Shown here: piece by piece, positions 1 to 12,000 of the stretch | Layout: each line of letters starts with the position of its first letter | How positions within the stretch are numbered: position 1 is the stretch's first letter | From: Capillidium heterosporum | Lineage: Eukaryota > Entomophthoromycota > Entomophthoromycetes > Entomophthorales > Capillidiaceae | Assembly: GCA_016630905.1 (NCBI GenBank) | Contig: WBMQ01000003.1 | Coordinates: forward strand, 1,674,001-1,738,000 | DNA: 64,000 nucleotides | Reading direction: 5' to 3' | Translations under genes and position numbers: made by a program | Notes under the pieces: model-generated | Databases searched by the model: none | Told to the model about the DNA's origin: nothing | The model's input: only the letters and a program-made list of their open reading frames with translations

Positions 1-667
1 CGGATAGGGTGCATACATCCAAGCCAAGCTTTTCCTGGATGAGTTCGGAGATTAAAGTTATACCATGGGCACCAACGTGTACACCCTAAATTTATGTTGG
101 TTTTTATTGAAATACATAGATTGGTGAACTTACTTTGACTAGGGATATGGCCTTCGTACTCTTACTTACATGGCCGTTTATCTGGTCCAACAACGAATTG
201 ATAAACTAAGATACAGGATTAAAATAGACGTACTTTCAAATAAAAAACTTGATGAGGTGTAACGAATATCAGGCAGGTGGCATCTTTAACTACTCCTACC
301 AGGTCGGAACTAGCAACAACGTTCTTGGGTAGTTTTACACCTGGTAAATATCTAAAATGTAAAGTATATAAGCATTTAAAATTCATTTTTTAAAAGACCA
401 ACTTGACATTCTCGTTGGTAGTATTGATAACCTCTGTCAACTTCTTACCATCGACTTGCTCCTCAAAGACCCAGATCTTGACCTGGTTGTCGACTCCTTT
501 CAAGTTCAAGACGTTGTTGCCTACCACCTTGGCAACCGTACTTCCCCTACGCAAAAAATACAAAATAAGAATCTATGCATTTGGCATCTAAATTAAATCT
601 ATACTTACCAGTTGCCGGATCCTATTATACTCACTCTCTCCAAATTCAAATCCCGGGTATCTGCCAT
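1..667 (-). CDS. GPD1: NAD-dependent glycerol-3-phosphate dehydrogenase, 3' part beyond window
   Basis: Cytosolic enzyme that reduces dihydroxyacetone phosphate to glycerol-3-phosphate with NADH, for redox balance and osmolyte or lipid synthesis. The start at 667 gives [20 protein letters not shown], ending in the N-terminal Rossmann glycine motif (GSGNWGSTVAK, completed across the first intron). Exon 2 encodes VKIWVFEEQ and [10 protein letters not shown], hallmarks of eukaryotic GPD. Later exons give [42 protein letters not shown] and [11 protein letters not shown]. Four introns are visible and the C-terminal half lies off the left edge. It is tandem with, and downstream of, the karyopherin gene on the same strand. 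The frame is clean throughout the visible part. Confidence 0.93.
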
Positions 668-715
668 CTCAATATCGTAGGCTTATCAAGCGGTGAGTTA
701 AGCAAGCTATATCCG

Positions 716-721
716 TTTATA
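716..721 (-). promoter_or_regulatory. TATA box of GPD1
   Basis: TATAAA on the minus strand about 50 bases before the GPD1 start codon. Several other genes in this window have the same motif 45-85 bases before the ATG. Confidence 0.45.
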
Positions 722-997
722 TAGCTGTTTCTTATCTAATTCCTTATTAGGGGATGGCAACATGACGTAGCTTCTATTCGAAATTTGGAAAAGCATCGGC
801 TTTGTTATTCAGATAGACATTTTGAGGGATGCAGAAAGTGGAATACTTTAGGTGTAAATCAAAAGCTATAGAAATGGTATGATATCTTTAAACAGTATAC
901 CGATATTTATTCATTAAGTGTGCTGCATATATAGTACGACGTCGTAGTAAAATTAAACTACATCTAGAGGCAATTCAAGTATTGCAGAAATATGAAC

Positions 998-3900
998 TTA
1001 GAGGGAATTGTAGATGGCGAGATCCTTCTCGTTAAAGGAGGTAGCATGTTCGGTTACCGACCGGTGGATCAGCTGCTTGATGTGGTCCTGCTTGCCCTGA
1101 ACCGATGGGTGCTGGTTCTGGATGAGGAAGGCCAGGCAATTGTAGACGCTGGAAAGTTCCTGGAAGTCGTGCTCCAAGGGCAGCGAGTTGATCAACACGG
1201 GAACAATCTAGTAAAAAATTAACATTTGTAAAAATAGTAAAAGCACCTCGTCGATGGGGCAGGCAGCAGGAGTACGGAGGATCATACGGGATACAGCACC
1301 ACAGGCGTTGTCTCTAGCCATGCTAGAAGGCTGGTTGAAGAAGGGAGACAAACCACTGAGGATCTTAGAGTAGTACCTGCTGATGTCAATCGTAGTGCAC
1401 TGGGAAAGTACACCTACGGCGTAAGCAGCGTTACTACGGACCAGAACGGAGCTGTCAGATAGAGCAGGTACAAGTAGATTGAGCATATCGTTGGTAAACT
1501 CAGTGACCTTGGCCCTCCAAACCGGTGATGATATCGCCGAAGACGGCAATGGGAATGTTGCGCTCGGTCTCGGTGTTCTCAGGCTTGTAACGCTTGCACA
1601 AGGCGGGGACAAACTTGCGAGCATACTCGACAAAGTTGGGGCCAATTTCTTTACACAAAACACCAACAACATCGGCGGCACTGCTCATCAAAGTGAATTC
1701 TTGACCAGCTAGCTCCTCACCCTCGTCGTCTTCTTCACCCATGATCATACAGTTGAGCTCCTTCTTCAATGTGGCAAGCAAGTGGTTGCACAAAGCAGGC
1801 AGGTACTTCTCAACAGTGAGAGGACCGACCTTCGATAGCATCTCTTCGATGCCGAAGAAGGCACCGGTGACGACTTCGACTTCCGACTCTTCGGAGATGT
1901 TCTTGAGGGTGAGGGGCATGACGAGGTCGACAAGAGCCAGAACTTCGGTGGGCAGGGCCTTCTTCTGGCCTTCCTTGTTAAGAACCGAGTTGAGGGTGCA
2001 AATGAACCCAAACAAACCGAGGGTGGCTGAACGACGAATATTGGAGTCAAAGTGATCGACAAAGCCAACTAGCTCGTCGACAAACTTCTGGAGGTAGGGA
2101 ATAAAGTGGTGTCCGACGCCCTGGAAGAGTTCGCTACAGATGGAGACGGCAGTAAACTTGTCTTCAGTGATAGCAGTGCGGATGTTATCTTCTTCATCGC
2201 TCTCTCCATCAACAGTGTCCAGCTCTAGAAACATGGTTAGCTAAAAATTTAGGATAAAAGCTACCTTCAGATCCAGTGCCATCAGCAAACTCGTTAAGGC
2301 CCATGATCTGGATGGTGTTGGTGGCTACAAGTTCGAGGTAGGGGACAAAGTCCTCGCCCAGGAACTGGGCGGCGAGGCCAAAGAAGGTGAGGGAGGAGGA
2401 GCGCATCTCGGGAGCATCGATCTTCAGGTTTTCAAAGGCCAAGGCCATCAAATCGTTGACATAAGGCTAATTTCAAGTCAGTTGAAATGCTTATAACCTT
2501 AAAAATTACAGCTGCCATCTCTTTACCCACGGCGTTGCAAGCCTTGGCTACCGAATCGAGGGCTTTACCCCTCAGAGCTAAGATGTCATGGTCATCGTTA
2601 ACTAGAGTCAGGTAGCCCTTCATCGTCTCAACGAATTGCACAAAGTAAGGTCGGAATCCCTATCAAAGTTAGTAAGTTAAAGATGTTAAAACGTACTGTA
2701 GTAGCACTGGCAGCAGCACTACCGACTGTAGCAATGACTTCGTACTGAGTTCTGGTGGGGAGGGAAGGAAGCATAGCAAAGGCGTTCTCCATAAGAACGG
2801 GAAGGTAGTGAACAACTTCCTCATCCAGCTCGTACATGAAGGCTTCGATACTCGACCAGCACCTTTCACGGACACTTTCGGATGGGTCGGTGGTGAGGCG
2901 GAACAATTTGGGCATGAACAGCTCGTGGGAAGGGGACATTTCGCCAGGGAGGTCAACTAGAAAGATTTTAACAAGTGAAAATCAAATGTAAAGTTACTTA
3001 AGAACTGAGCAATCGTCGAGCAAGCACCGGTACGAACCTGCTCGTCCTGATCATCAAGGCAACGTGCAATGACGGGCAGGATTTCGTTGATATCCTGAGA
3101 AATACTTTCGGCGCAACCTTCAATGGAATACTAAAATATATTAAGCGTTGAAGTCATAAATATCTCTTACCAACAAAGCATCTAAAGCAGCTCTACGGAA
3201 ACGAGGGTCCTGGTTATTGATGTACTCGAAAACTAAAGGACCGAGTAGAGGGTAGACTTTCTGTGGGGAAATCGAGTCGGATATAACTGCAATTAAACTG
3301 GCAGCATGCTGGCAGAAAGTTAGAACATATCATGAACTGTGGCTTACGCTAGATGGAGCAGATTCGTCATCTGCGTCATGTTCTTCAGCCAAAATAGTCA
3401 TAGCGGCCTGCAAGAAGGTTTTGAGGAAACCAGATTTGGTAATCTTTCCTTTTTTACTAAATGGAGTTAATACAAATAAACTTCATAAACATACTAGTAG
3501 ACGGTGAAGTAGAGGTTTGAGATAGCATCAACGCGGATTTCAGGGTTGACAGATTTGTCGGCAGCGAGAGTCAACAAGAATTCCATAAACTCCTTGAAGT
3601 GAGGATCGATAATTGGCAATTCCTAATGGGGAAGTTAGAACTTCAACGCTGTAAAGCAGTACAAAGGCTTGGGCGGTCTCAAAGAATTCAAAGACAGTAT
3701 GGGCGGAGGCGGCACTATTCTGAACGATGGCTTCTTGCAAAACTTTGACGACAGTTGGGATCAGGGATTGAAGGTGGGTCTAAAAGGCAAATTAATAACT
3801 GTATAAGATTCAGATAGCATACCACGTTAATTTGAGATTCCTTTGTATAGGTCAAGTAAGCATTGAGGGCACTAGAAGCAAAATTAGCCTTGTAATTAGT

Positions 3901-4681
3901 GGATGCAAGTACATGCAAACGGAAACTCGAACTTGCTGGGATTCAGGATCAGAAAGGGCAGTAGTAAGCAAGTTCAGGATAGACTGAATCTCGTTGGGGT
4001 AGGTGTCGTTGATGAAACTGAACAACACGCTAATAAGGTTGACACCATTCTAATATATTGAAAATTAGACTAAAACTTCAATTTTCAATAATTACCTCAC
4101 GGTGGATCTGGTTGGGGCTAGACGAACACTGGTTAATGTATTGAACAATTTCGGGCCATCCATTTTGCTTAATATCGAATTCGGCAATCGAAGAGATGGC
4201 ATTTATTATAGAAAGTCTCGTGGCTCGCCTAGAAAAAATAAGTAATTTGCAAAGCTTTAAAAGGTCTACTCGGTCTCAGTTAGTAAAATTTCGGGTAGGA
4301 TCTGTTTAATAGAAGCCTTAGTCTGTTCATGGGATTTCCATCCAGAACAAGGAGACCTTCTTTCCGAATTCTACAGCAGCAATTTGACGGACCTTTTAAA
4401 ATTAGCAACACAAAGTAAAGTAAAGTACATTTGGCTTGGTGGAGGTTTGGATGATCCTGCATAGTTCAGCAACACATTCGGGCTTACTGTAAAACTGAGT
4501 GTTTAAATTTTCGGTAGCCTATCAAAATGTTAAGAATAGAGATGGAAAGATTTACTACCTCCTTGATAATGTTGGTAGTAGGAGTGGGGGAAGTGATAGC
4601 CTCTAAGCAAGCTTCTATAGTATTTAAATGCTAGTTTAAAAGTTAGTTTATGAATGAAGGTACAGTTGTTACGGTGGTCAT
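998..4681 (-). CDS. KAP123: Karyopherin beta, importin-4 / Kap123 family, two +1 frame changes
   Basis: Nuclear import receptor of the importin-beta family, built of HEAT repeats; family members carry ribosomal proteins and histones through the pore. About 17 exons run from MTTVTT (4681) to the stop at 998. Recognisable stretches include VRQIAAVE, ATRLSIINAISSIAEFD, NGVNLISVLFSFINDTYPNE, EGCAESISQDINEILP, SATLGLFGFICTLNSVLNKE and ERNIPIAVFGDIITGL. Two points inside exons break the frame by one extra nucleotide: near 4331-4333 (WMEI continues as HEQTKASIKQ in the +1 frame) and near 1511-1512 (DIITGLEG continues as KVTEFTNDM). Homologous sequence lies on both sides of each break, so the protein is otherwise complete. 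Other exon joins keep frame. Confidence 0.88.
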
Positions 4682-5677
4682 CTCTATAATTTAATCGAAC
4701 TTCTTGATACTTGTGGAAAGCAAAAGGTAAAGTTTGAATGGGTTCTCAAAAAAATTTTATCTGTTATCCACTCAATTTATTCTTCACCGAACTAGATTGT
4801 CCAAAAAGTTCTCAATGAATGTGAGTATAATATGTTCAGGAAAATTGTGGGATTCCTTACAAGTTAAATTGTAGAATAGTACAATTTTGCTGAACAGAAT
4901 AGCTACCTTTAGCTTTGCATTTGATTCCAAGATGCAAAGTCTAGTGGAGGTGAAATTACAAATACTTGAAGGGCATTACAAAACGATATATACTTAGATA
5001 CATCATATCATACTACAAACATATATATCAGATATATTAAGGAACTATTTTCCCAAGCACATCTCTGTATCCCTTCAAAAGAAACATCATATGTTAGAAA
5101 GGATTTACTTTTGCTAGTTTCTAACAAACAGCAGATTGTCAAGTATGATTAAAACCAATATAAGAGTATTGCTTTGAAAAATCAAAATAATAGGTAATGA
5201 ATCTAATTACCGAGCAAAGGAAGTAGTATCCTTTGATATTGAGAATTTATATAGAGTTAAATTGAGATTAGAGATGGATATTTTCCAGAATTCGATCCAA
5301 AATGTCTAACACTGAAATATATAAACTCAATCTAAACCAGTAGTCGATTTTGAATTTCAGTACAAATTCTTTGAACCAAAAGACTATTCATTTTTTTGAG
5401 AACAAACTTTACTTCATACTTAAAGCTATCTATAAAGGCAGGAGTATGTTGACTAATTGAAAAGGATAGTGGAGTTTATTATACTTCCATCTACAAGCAA
5501 CGCTATTTTCCAAAATATGAACAGGCTTTCATTGCTTTCCAACCATTCAACCTGATAAACTTCTAAGCAGAAACTCAAAATCTCAACCAACTTAATTGGC
5601 TAATAAATTTCCGGTGCTTTTCAAAACCTATTTTCAGTTCAAAAACTTTTTCAAACTTCAAGTCAACAACAATAAAG
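4682..5677. other. Intergenic region, KAP123 / TOM6-like
   Basis: About 1 kb of AT-rich sequence between the divergent starts of the karyopherin (minus) and the small mitochondrial gene (plus). It presumably holds both promoters. I see no ORF with coding character, RNA gene or repeat. Confidence 0.5.
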
Positions 5678-5872
5678 ATGGCCATCAACTTTGGACGCAA
5701 ACCTCAGAACAAGCTACCCGAACCGGAGCGCAGTTGGATCGAAACCATCTACAAGAACGAGATTCAGAACCCCATCAATAGAGCTGGTAACTTGAACATC
5801 CTTTTCAACGTAACTGTATTTGGAGCTTCCATCTACGTCTTAAAGAACTTTGGTGAATTCCTCTTCGTTTAA
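5678..5872 (+). CDS. TOM6: TOM6-like small mitochondrial import subunit
   Basis: 64-residue protein, single exon, starting at ATG 5678 in a good context (aagATGgcc). It has a hydrophilic N-terminal half and one C-terminal membrane segment (about residues 41-57, LFNVTVFGASIYVLKNF), ending GEFLFV. The order of short helix, NP turn, tail anchor and terminal GEFL resembles, from memory, Tom6 of filamentous fungi, a small outer-membrane subunit that stabilises the TOM import pore. The family is short and fast-evolving, so the assignment rests on architecture and the C-terminal motif. Another tail-anchored mitochondrial micro-protein is the main alternative. Confidence 0.55.
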   Translation: MAINFGRKPQNKLPEPERSWIETIYKNEIQNPINRAGNLNILFNVTVFGASIYVLKNFGEFLFV

Positions 5873-6497
5873 ATTATCATTATAGCTTAGATTAAAATAT
5901 TGGATTGTACAAGCGCTAATGAGAGTTTTTAACGGGTATTCAGTTGCTCAAATAAGTTCATCTCTATACTTTATTTTTCGTTCCTTTTGGAGTTTATAAT
6001 GCTTTTGTCTTCATTTATGGTACCTATTTTTCAATGCTACTTGTATCTTTGAAACTTACTTTGTTTTTATCCTCAGCATTGATAGTTTAAGCAATATCAG
6101 GTAGTTGAGCTTATTGAAGGATATTCTTCCATTCAATTGGTAGATAATTTATAAGTTATTTGCTAAGCCAAAGTAAATATCCATTAAATTTACTATATAT
6201 ATATTTCAAAAGCAAATCGAGTTGAATGTTAAGTCTTTAATTTAAAAGTTTAGAATCCTATTTATAAGTCCCATTTTCATAAGTAAAGATCCTTTTAGAC
6301 TATGCTTAATTCGATTTAAGTAGATCCTTTGGCCTGGTTATAATCATAATAAATAATAACAAGTATATTTGGAATTTTAGAATGAATATGTATAGTAGTA
6401 TTTGTCTATCAGTATTTTCATAAAAATATTTTCAACCAGTACAATTTTTATTCCTATAGTTTCAAAAGTGTAACTATCAGCTATGACACCACAATCT
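5873..6497. other. Convergent 3' region, TOM6-like / RAM2
   Basis: AT-rich spacer between two convergent genes. Only 3' UTR and terminator sequence is expected and nothing else is recognised. Confidence 0.5.
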
Positions 6498-7598
6498 TCA
6501 ATTTCCTTTGGTTAGTAAACCCCTCTTGTACTGCCAATACTCCTTACGGATAATATCACTTCCAATCAACTTGTCACACATCTACACAACGTAAGTTACT
6601 AAACTACAAGTTAAAAGATTACCTCAATACCCTGGTTGGTCAGGTTTTCTGTTTCCGAATTGGATTTTATGGACTCGATAGCTATATCGACATACCATGC
6701 GTACAACGATTTGGAACGTACTGTTCAAAGAAGTTAGGTTGTCGGCTAGCTCCTTGAGTTTAGGAATAGCGGGTATTTGGCTCATAGAACTTGTAGTAAA
6801 GCCCTTTGATATAGTTGAAGGGACACTGGTTGAAGGGAATTGTACTTTATCTTTTCAATCACGTACTCGGTTTCTCTCTGTACGGTACTTTCGTTGAGGG
6901 TTTGGTTGGGATTTTGAGTCAAGATGAAGAATCTCTGGTTCCAAGCCGAGTTGTTTCGGATATCCGATAAAATGGCAGCATCACAAAAATCGAGTTCTTG
7001 AGACCACAGTTCAAAATGTTTAATCAACCACTGGCGGTAGGACCAAGCGTGAAAGTTTTTGCTGTCCTCTTCAAAGACAAATTTTAAGAAATCTTCCTCC
7101 GTTTCGTAGTTGTTTAATTTTTCAATTATAAACTGACGATGCTGCCTTTTTCTAAGATTAATGTTGAAAGTTGAAAAATAAATTTACCAAAGTTGATAGC
7201 ATTTTGGATTATCTTCAACTAGTTCGTCAATGAAATCAAGTTCAAATTTCAAGTCTAAATTTAGAGCTGAAACGATCTTCTGTCTATACAGCCTATTTTT
7301 GTTAGAGTATGCTTTTGTAAAAATGCTTACCACACGGTGTAATGAGAAGGGTTGAATTTAATGACTTCAGTCGTAATTTCAAGAGCCCTTAAACTCAACT
7401 CTTCAGCTTTAGCTATAGCTCTGAAGTAGTCCATCGTGTCCCTATCTAATAAAACTAAATTACTATATAGCTATATCAATTACATTCTGCAGCATATACT
7501 ATTGGTACGACAGGGTTGGGTCCGTCATCCTGAGGAATTGGTTGAATATCCTTCCAATCGTCGCGTTCGCCGTAACTTACGTATCCTTCCTTGAACAT
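6498..7598 (-). CDS. RAM2: Protein farnesyl/geranylgeranyl transferase type I alpha subunit, three +1 frame changes
   Basis: Alpha subunit shared by farnesyltransferase and GGTase-I, which prenylate CaaX proteins such as Ras and Rho. It starts [15 protein letters not shown] and carries the prenyltransferase-alpha repeats: [49 protein letters not shown], then CPFNYIKG, and ends [19 protein letters not shown]. The last large exon is broken three times within about 130 bases (near 6835-6837, 6771-6773 and 6713-6714). Each time the conserved protein resumes in the +1 frame: [10 protein letters not shown], then [16 protein letters not shown], then [11 protein letters not shown], then [13 protein letters not shown]. 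Together these follow the usual family order without gaps. A 56-nt alternative intron would remove the conserved NYIKG repeat and leave the last break, so it was not adopted. Confidence 0.87.
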
Positions 7599-8008
7599 CT
7601 TGAAATATACTGGCTAGTTCTTTGCTGCAATAACGTACTTGAGTTTGGTATCCTATTGATTTTGATAAAGGTTTGATTGGGGCTCAGATTGCTTTCAAGC
7701 TTTGTTCAGATTTGAATTTTAGTCTTGATTCAGTTTATGGCACAAATGGTAGCTGGTATTCAGAGATTCAAGGTTTCCCAAGTGTTTATTGATGAAAATT
7801 AATACATAAAGTTGGATTTGTTTGGCATCTCTCAATATCCCAAAGTATTCAGCTTCAACCTGAAAGAAGCTTAGAAACTGACATCAGCTTTCCCCAAATT
7901 TGCCGCCTTGGTTAACCGTTTGGATCCAAACCTTGACGCCGCACTATAAAAGAGGCAGCTTTCGACTTGTGATGAAAACAAAAGATAACTTAGACCAAAC
8001 TCAATACA
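7599..8008. other. Divergent promoter region, RAM2 / MsrA
   Basis: 410 bases between two divergent start codons. It contains the MsrA TATA box; no clear TATA box faces RAM2. Confidence 0.5.
7945..7950 (+). promoter_or_regulatory. TATA box of MsrA
   Basis: TATAAA in the context cactataaaagagg, 64 bases before the MsrA start codon. Confidence 0.6.
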
Positions 8009-8534
8009 ATGACCAGTAAATCAATAGCGACATTTGCAGCCGGATGCTTTTGGGGAGTTGAACACTATTTCAAGAAGCAATTTGGCCCTGCTATACTCAA
8101 AAGCGAAGTTGGTTACATAGGTGGTCATAGCGACAATCCCAGCTATCGCGACATTTGTTCTGGAGCATCTGGACACGCCGAAGCGGTTCAATTCGAGTTC
8201 GACCCCAAATTAACTGATTACCGTCAGCTTTGTACCTTCTTCTTCCGTATCCATGACGCTACCACTTTGAACAAGTAATTATTTCCAAGATGTAAGCTAA
8301 TAGTTTAGGCAAGGGAACGATGTAGGAACTCAGTACCGCTCCGCTATCTTTTATCACGACGCTGAACAGAAAGGCATCGCTGAAAACGTCAAAGTCGAAG
8401 TCAAGGATAAGTTTTCGAGACCAATCGTAACTGAGATTGTCGAAGCAACCAAATGGTACAAGGCCGAAGCTTACCATCAGGATTACTTGACTAATAATCC
8501 GGGAGGATACTGTAATCATAGAATTAGATGGTAG
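8009..8534 (+). CDS. msrA: Peptide methionine-(S)-S-oxide reductase
   Basis: Repairs oxidised methionine by reducing methionine-S-sulfoxide using thioredoxin. The N-terminal GCFWG motif places the catalytic cysteine at residue 13. VGYIGGHSDNPSYRDICSG, GHAEAVQFEFDP, FFRIHDATTLNKQGNDVG and TQYRSAIFYHDAEQ are diagnostic of the family. One short intron at about 8275-8308 splits the NKQGND segment. The tail AEAYHQDYLTNNPGGY is the usual C-terminus, followed by CNHRIRW. Length (about 160 residues) is typical of eukaryotic cytosolic MsrA without a targeting peptide. The frame is intact. Confidence 0.96.
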
Positions 8535-9085
8535 AGTAATTTGCAAATATATTTGATATCAATTTTAATAGGTTGAAAATCTAAGGATGTTTTATTATCA
8601 TTTTTATTTTAAAACTAAGTTATATTCTTAGATACATAATTTTGCTCATTTTCCTTAATGATACTTTTAAAGTTTATATAAGCGTATATTGTTGTGATCC
8701 AATGTTTCAAATCAATATTTTATAATTTTCTAACTGATACAACTAAGAACAAAGAGCTTTGATTACATAAAACGTGAGTGTAAAAACCTATGTAAATTGA
8801 TGTTCCTATTATGTATAAAGGTTTAGTCCAAAATATCTTTGGTGAACGCCAGTAAACCTTATAAGTCATGAAATATTTAATGTACTGAAATAGTTTTTGA
8901 AGCAAATGTAAACATAGTCATAAACGCAACAGGTAGAAATTGCAAACAAAAAATACATTTACCATCCAACTTTACGGCACCCGTTCGACAACTGGTCGGG
9001 CACCAATATTTGGAGCCTAACTTTCCAAAATTAACTTGCAAAACGACAACAGCAACAAACACCAACGCACTAAAATAAGCTTCAT
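8535..9085. other. Convergent 3' region, MsrA / CH-kinase
   Basis: AT-rich sequence between two convergent genes. The short ORFs here lack coding character and nothing is recognised. Confidence 0.45.
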
Positions 9086-12000
9086 CTAAGACATACGACA
9101 CTCGTCAGCCTTCTTCTTGATTTTGGACGCATTCTTGGATTTGGCTGAAAATGGTCCAGTTAACGACGTCACGTTGTGGTGGGAATCCTCCTCGTGGTAT
9201 TGGCCAGTTGCCGAAGTGAAATGTTCGGACCCGTAGATCGGTTGGCTGTTGACATACCGCGGTGTAGAGCTGGCTCTTGCGTGCTGGCTGAACTTTCCCG
9301 TTTGCTGCCGGCTTGAAAATTGGGGTCGATTGTACAAAATCGGCTACAATTGTCAGTTGCAAGTCAAAAGTAAATTTTACCTCAGATCGGTGGTGACAGA
9401 TCAGGTTTGAGCTATGCGAGCATTTAACGTGACATATCAGTGTACAATCTACTATTTTAGAATCAAGAATTAAAGTAAAACTACCTTCACAGATCATAGC
9501 TTGTCGGTTGATGGGCAGGTTACATACTTTACAAGTGAGGGCTATAAAAGTTAGTTGAATTTCGAAAAGACAGTTACATTGCTTGACAATGGATTTGACA
9601 AAATGATGCTCCAAGGAAGCTTCGATATCGTGGTCGGGTAGACGCATTGTAGTGGTGAAGGCAGGCGGTGTCAACAGTGTGGTATCGGAGAAACTATTGA
9701 AGGACTCCCACAAACTGTCCGTTATCTGAAGGTCTCGTCGCTGGTCTTCAACAGCCTGTTCCTGCTCCTGCTCCAACATGTTGAGTTTACTGTTGATTTC
9801 CTAAAATGGTGAGTGAGATCCAAAAAAATATAAAGTACTCTCGTCAGCTGGGAATCCAGGATCCAGTGATGGTAGGATAACTGTTCGGCAGTCGGTCGCA
9901 GTGTGGGACTCTTTTGGAAACACAGGCGTAGGAAGGCAGCTAGTGGCTAGATGGAGGTTTTAGCTTAGCTGAATTTGAACAATTTACCTTGGATACTTGA
10001 CTAGGTAGAGGTGGGCATTCATCCTCGACGATATGGAACAGTGCTGCCATCGAGTTCATATCAGCATATGGTGGTTTTCCGGTCAATAGCTCAACAATGG
10101 TACTTCCAAGCGACCTATAAACTATAAGTAAAATTTTATAATAGATTCTTACCAAATATCAGATGCCGTTGACGCGCCTTGCAGTTGAATGACTTCAGGA
10201 GCCACTTGAAAGGAGTCAGTCTAAAATTTTCTCATAAAATTTACTCCAGTTTGGTGTGCCGGCTACAATCGCTCCAAGATCACTGTCTTTAACTCCTAGA
10301 TTGAGTGAGACACCGAAATCGGTCAGCTTGACCTTTCCATTTTTGGTTGTCAGGATGTTGGCTGCTTTGAGGTCACAATGCACCACCTAAGAAAATTAGA
10401 TATATTCTAATATTTAATCTACCTGCTTCCCGTGGAGATACATCAATCCCTCCAGGATCTGGGCGGTGTAAGATGCAACCAGGATCTCGGAGAAAGTGCC
10501 GTAGGATCTCAGTAGTTGCAGCAGCGATCCATTTTCAACGAACCTAAGGATAAGTAAGTATAAAATAATAGCAGCAGCTTTTACTCTAAAATTATATTAA
10601 GATGCGAATCGGTTTTGACATATCCTTCGTAGTTAACAACCCTCAAGTGTCGTAGAGATTTAAGTAAATCTACTTCGCTCTAAATCAAAAGTTAGTAGGC
10701 TATCTTTTTAGATATATACCATGAGGGCTTCGACTTCGTCGCTAGAACGAGACTCTAGATCTATACGTTTGACGGCGACAATTTGCCCAGTCTGCAGATT
10801 CAGCGCCTTGTAAACTGAACCGAACTGGCCTTTACCGATGCAGTCACCAAACTGTAGCTCAGCTTGGACGCGAGACTCCTCAAAATAGAGGGACAACCTG
10901 CCTATGTTGAAATCTCCGGGTCCAGCACTACCCGAACGCGGTCTAGGCTGAGGCACCATGTCACGTTGAGTGCCGATTGGTTTCTCAGAGTAGTTACGGG
11001 AGTGTGTTTTTTTGAGGGTGAGGTGCTCCTTGACAAATTTTTCCCTCTGCGTCCCAGCCAACGACATGTTACGTTGCAAGGTACCATTCAAGCGATCGCG
11101 TGGCAATGGTTGGGGACTGCTGGTGAAGTTTTTGTCATCAAATTGCGGGGCCCTGCTGAAGTTGGAGGACATGCTGCTGAACATGGACTCGTTGTCGTCC
11201 TTCCAAACTCCAGTCAAAATTGTCGAGCCGTAGGATGTCTTTACGCGTACTTTCATGGGGTCGCTTGATCGACAAATCCAAATCCTCGATAATCCCCCCT
11301 TTACCAACTCGGTAGTTGGCTGGTTTGGTAACCCTATCTTCAGCGGTCGGCACAATATCATCGAGACGATTGGTACTTAATTCAATGTGGTAAGTTTGCG
11401 ATGAATCCTCAGTTTGAGTTATGATACTATCGTCGAATCCTCCTAGAGTTACTGAGTTGTCTTGGAACTGAGAATCTGATTCAGAGTAGTACTCGGAATC
11501 GGTGGTGACTACCTTTTGTGGTGCTGGCTCAGAAATCGAGTTGCTCAGAGGCGTAGAAGTTAGTAGGTTTGGCGTGGAGTTGGATTTTTCGTGCTCACCG
11601 GACTTATCTTTGGGCTTAAGTAGGTTGGTTGGGGATTTGGGCGGTGGGCTCCGAGTCAGTCCAGCGTCAAAGAATAGTTTCAAGTTGCGAATCTTGTCAG
11701 AGACATTCTTTTCCGATCTGGGGCTCAGTAGTTCAGAATCAGAGTCAGAGTAATCTTTGCCCGTATTGATGCTGATTTGTGGACCTTTCTTGTTGTCGAA
11801 TCTGCTAATTGAATCTTGAACTTTGCCTTCGGCCTTTGTAACATCAGTTTTAATGCTGGTCTTTGAGATAGGACTAGATTTCACATAAGTTTGATTTGCT
11901 AATTCCGTTTGAACTCTTAAAGGTTTACTGTTGGTTTCTTTAGCCGATTGGTTATCTTTGGGTGGAAATTGAAACATTGAGTTACGGGCTTTGTTAGCAA

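Noticed and set aside
3889-3932. Apparent frame change in KAP123 between SQQVRVS and HVLAST
   Set aside because: A 44-nt GT-AG intron with a ctaat branch site fits exactly and joins SQQ to ANFASSALNAYLTY, so this is splicing, not a frameshift.
6785-6845. A 56-nt intron in RAM2 that would explain two of its frame changes
   Set aside because: It would remove the conserved CPFNYIKG repeat and lacks a branch site of the local type; the third change would remain unexplained.
10864-11268. 134-residue plus-strand ORF
   Set aside because: Antisense shadow of the CH-kinase linker and kinase start.
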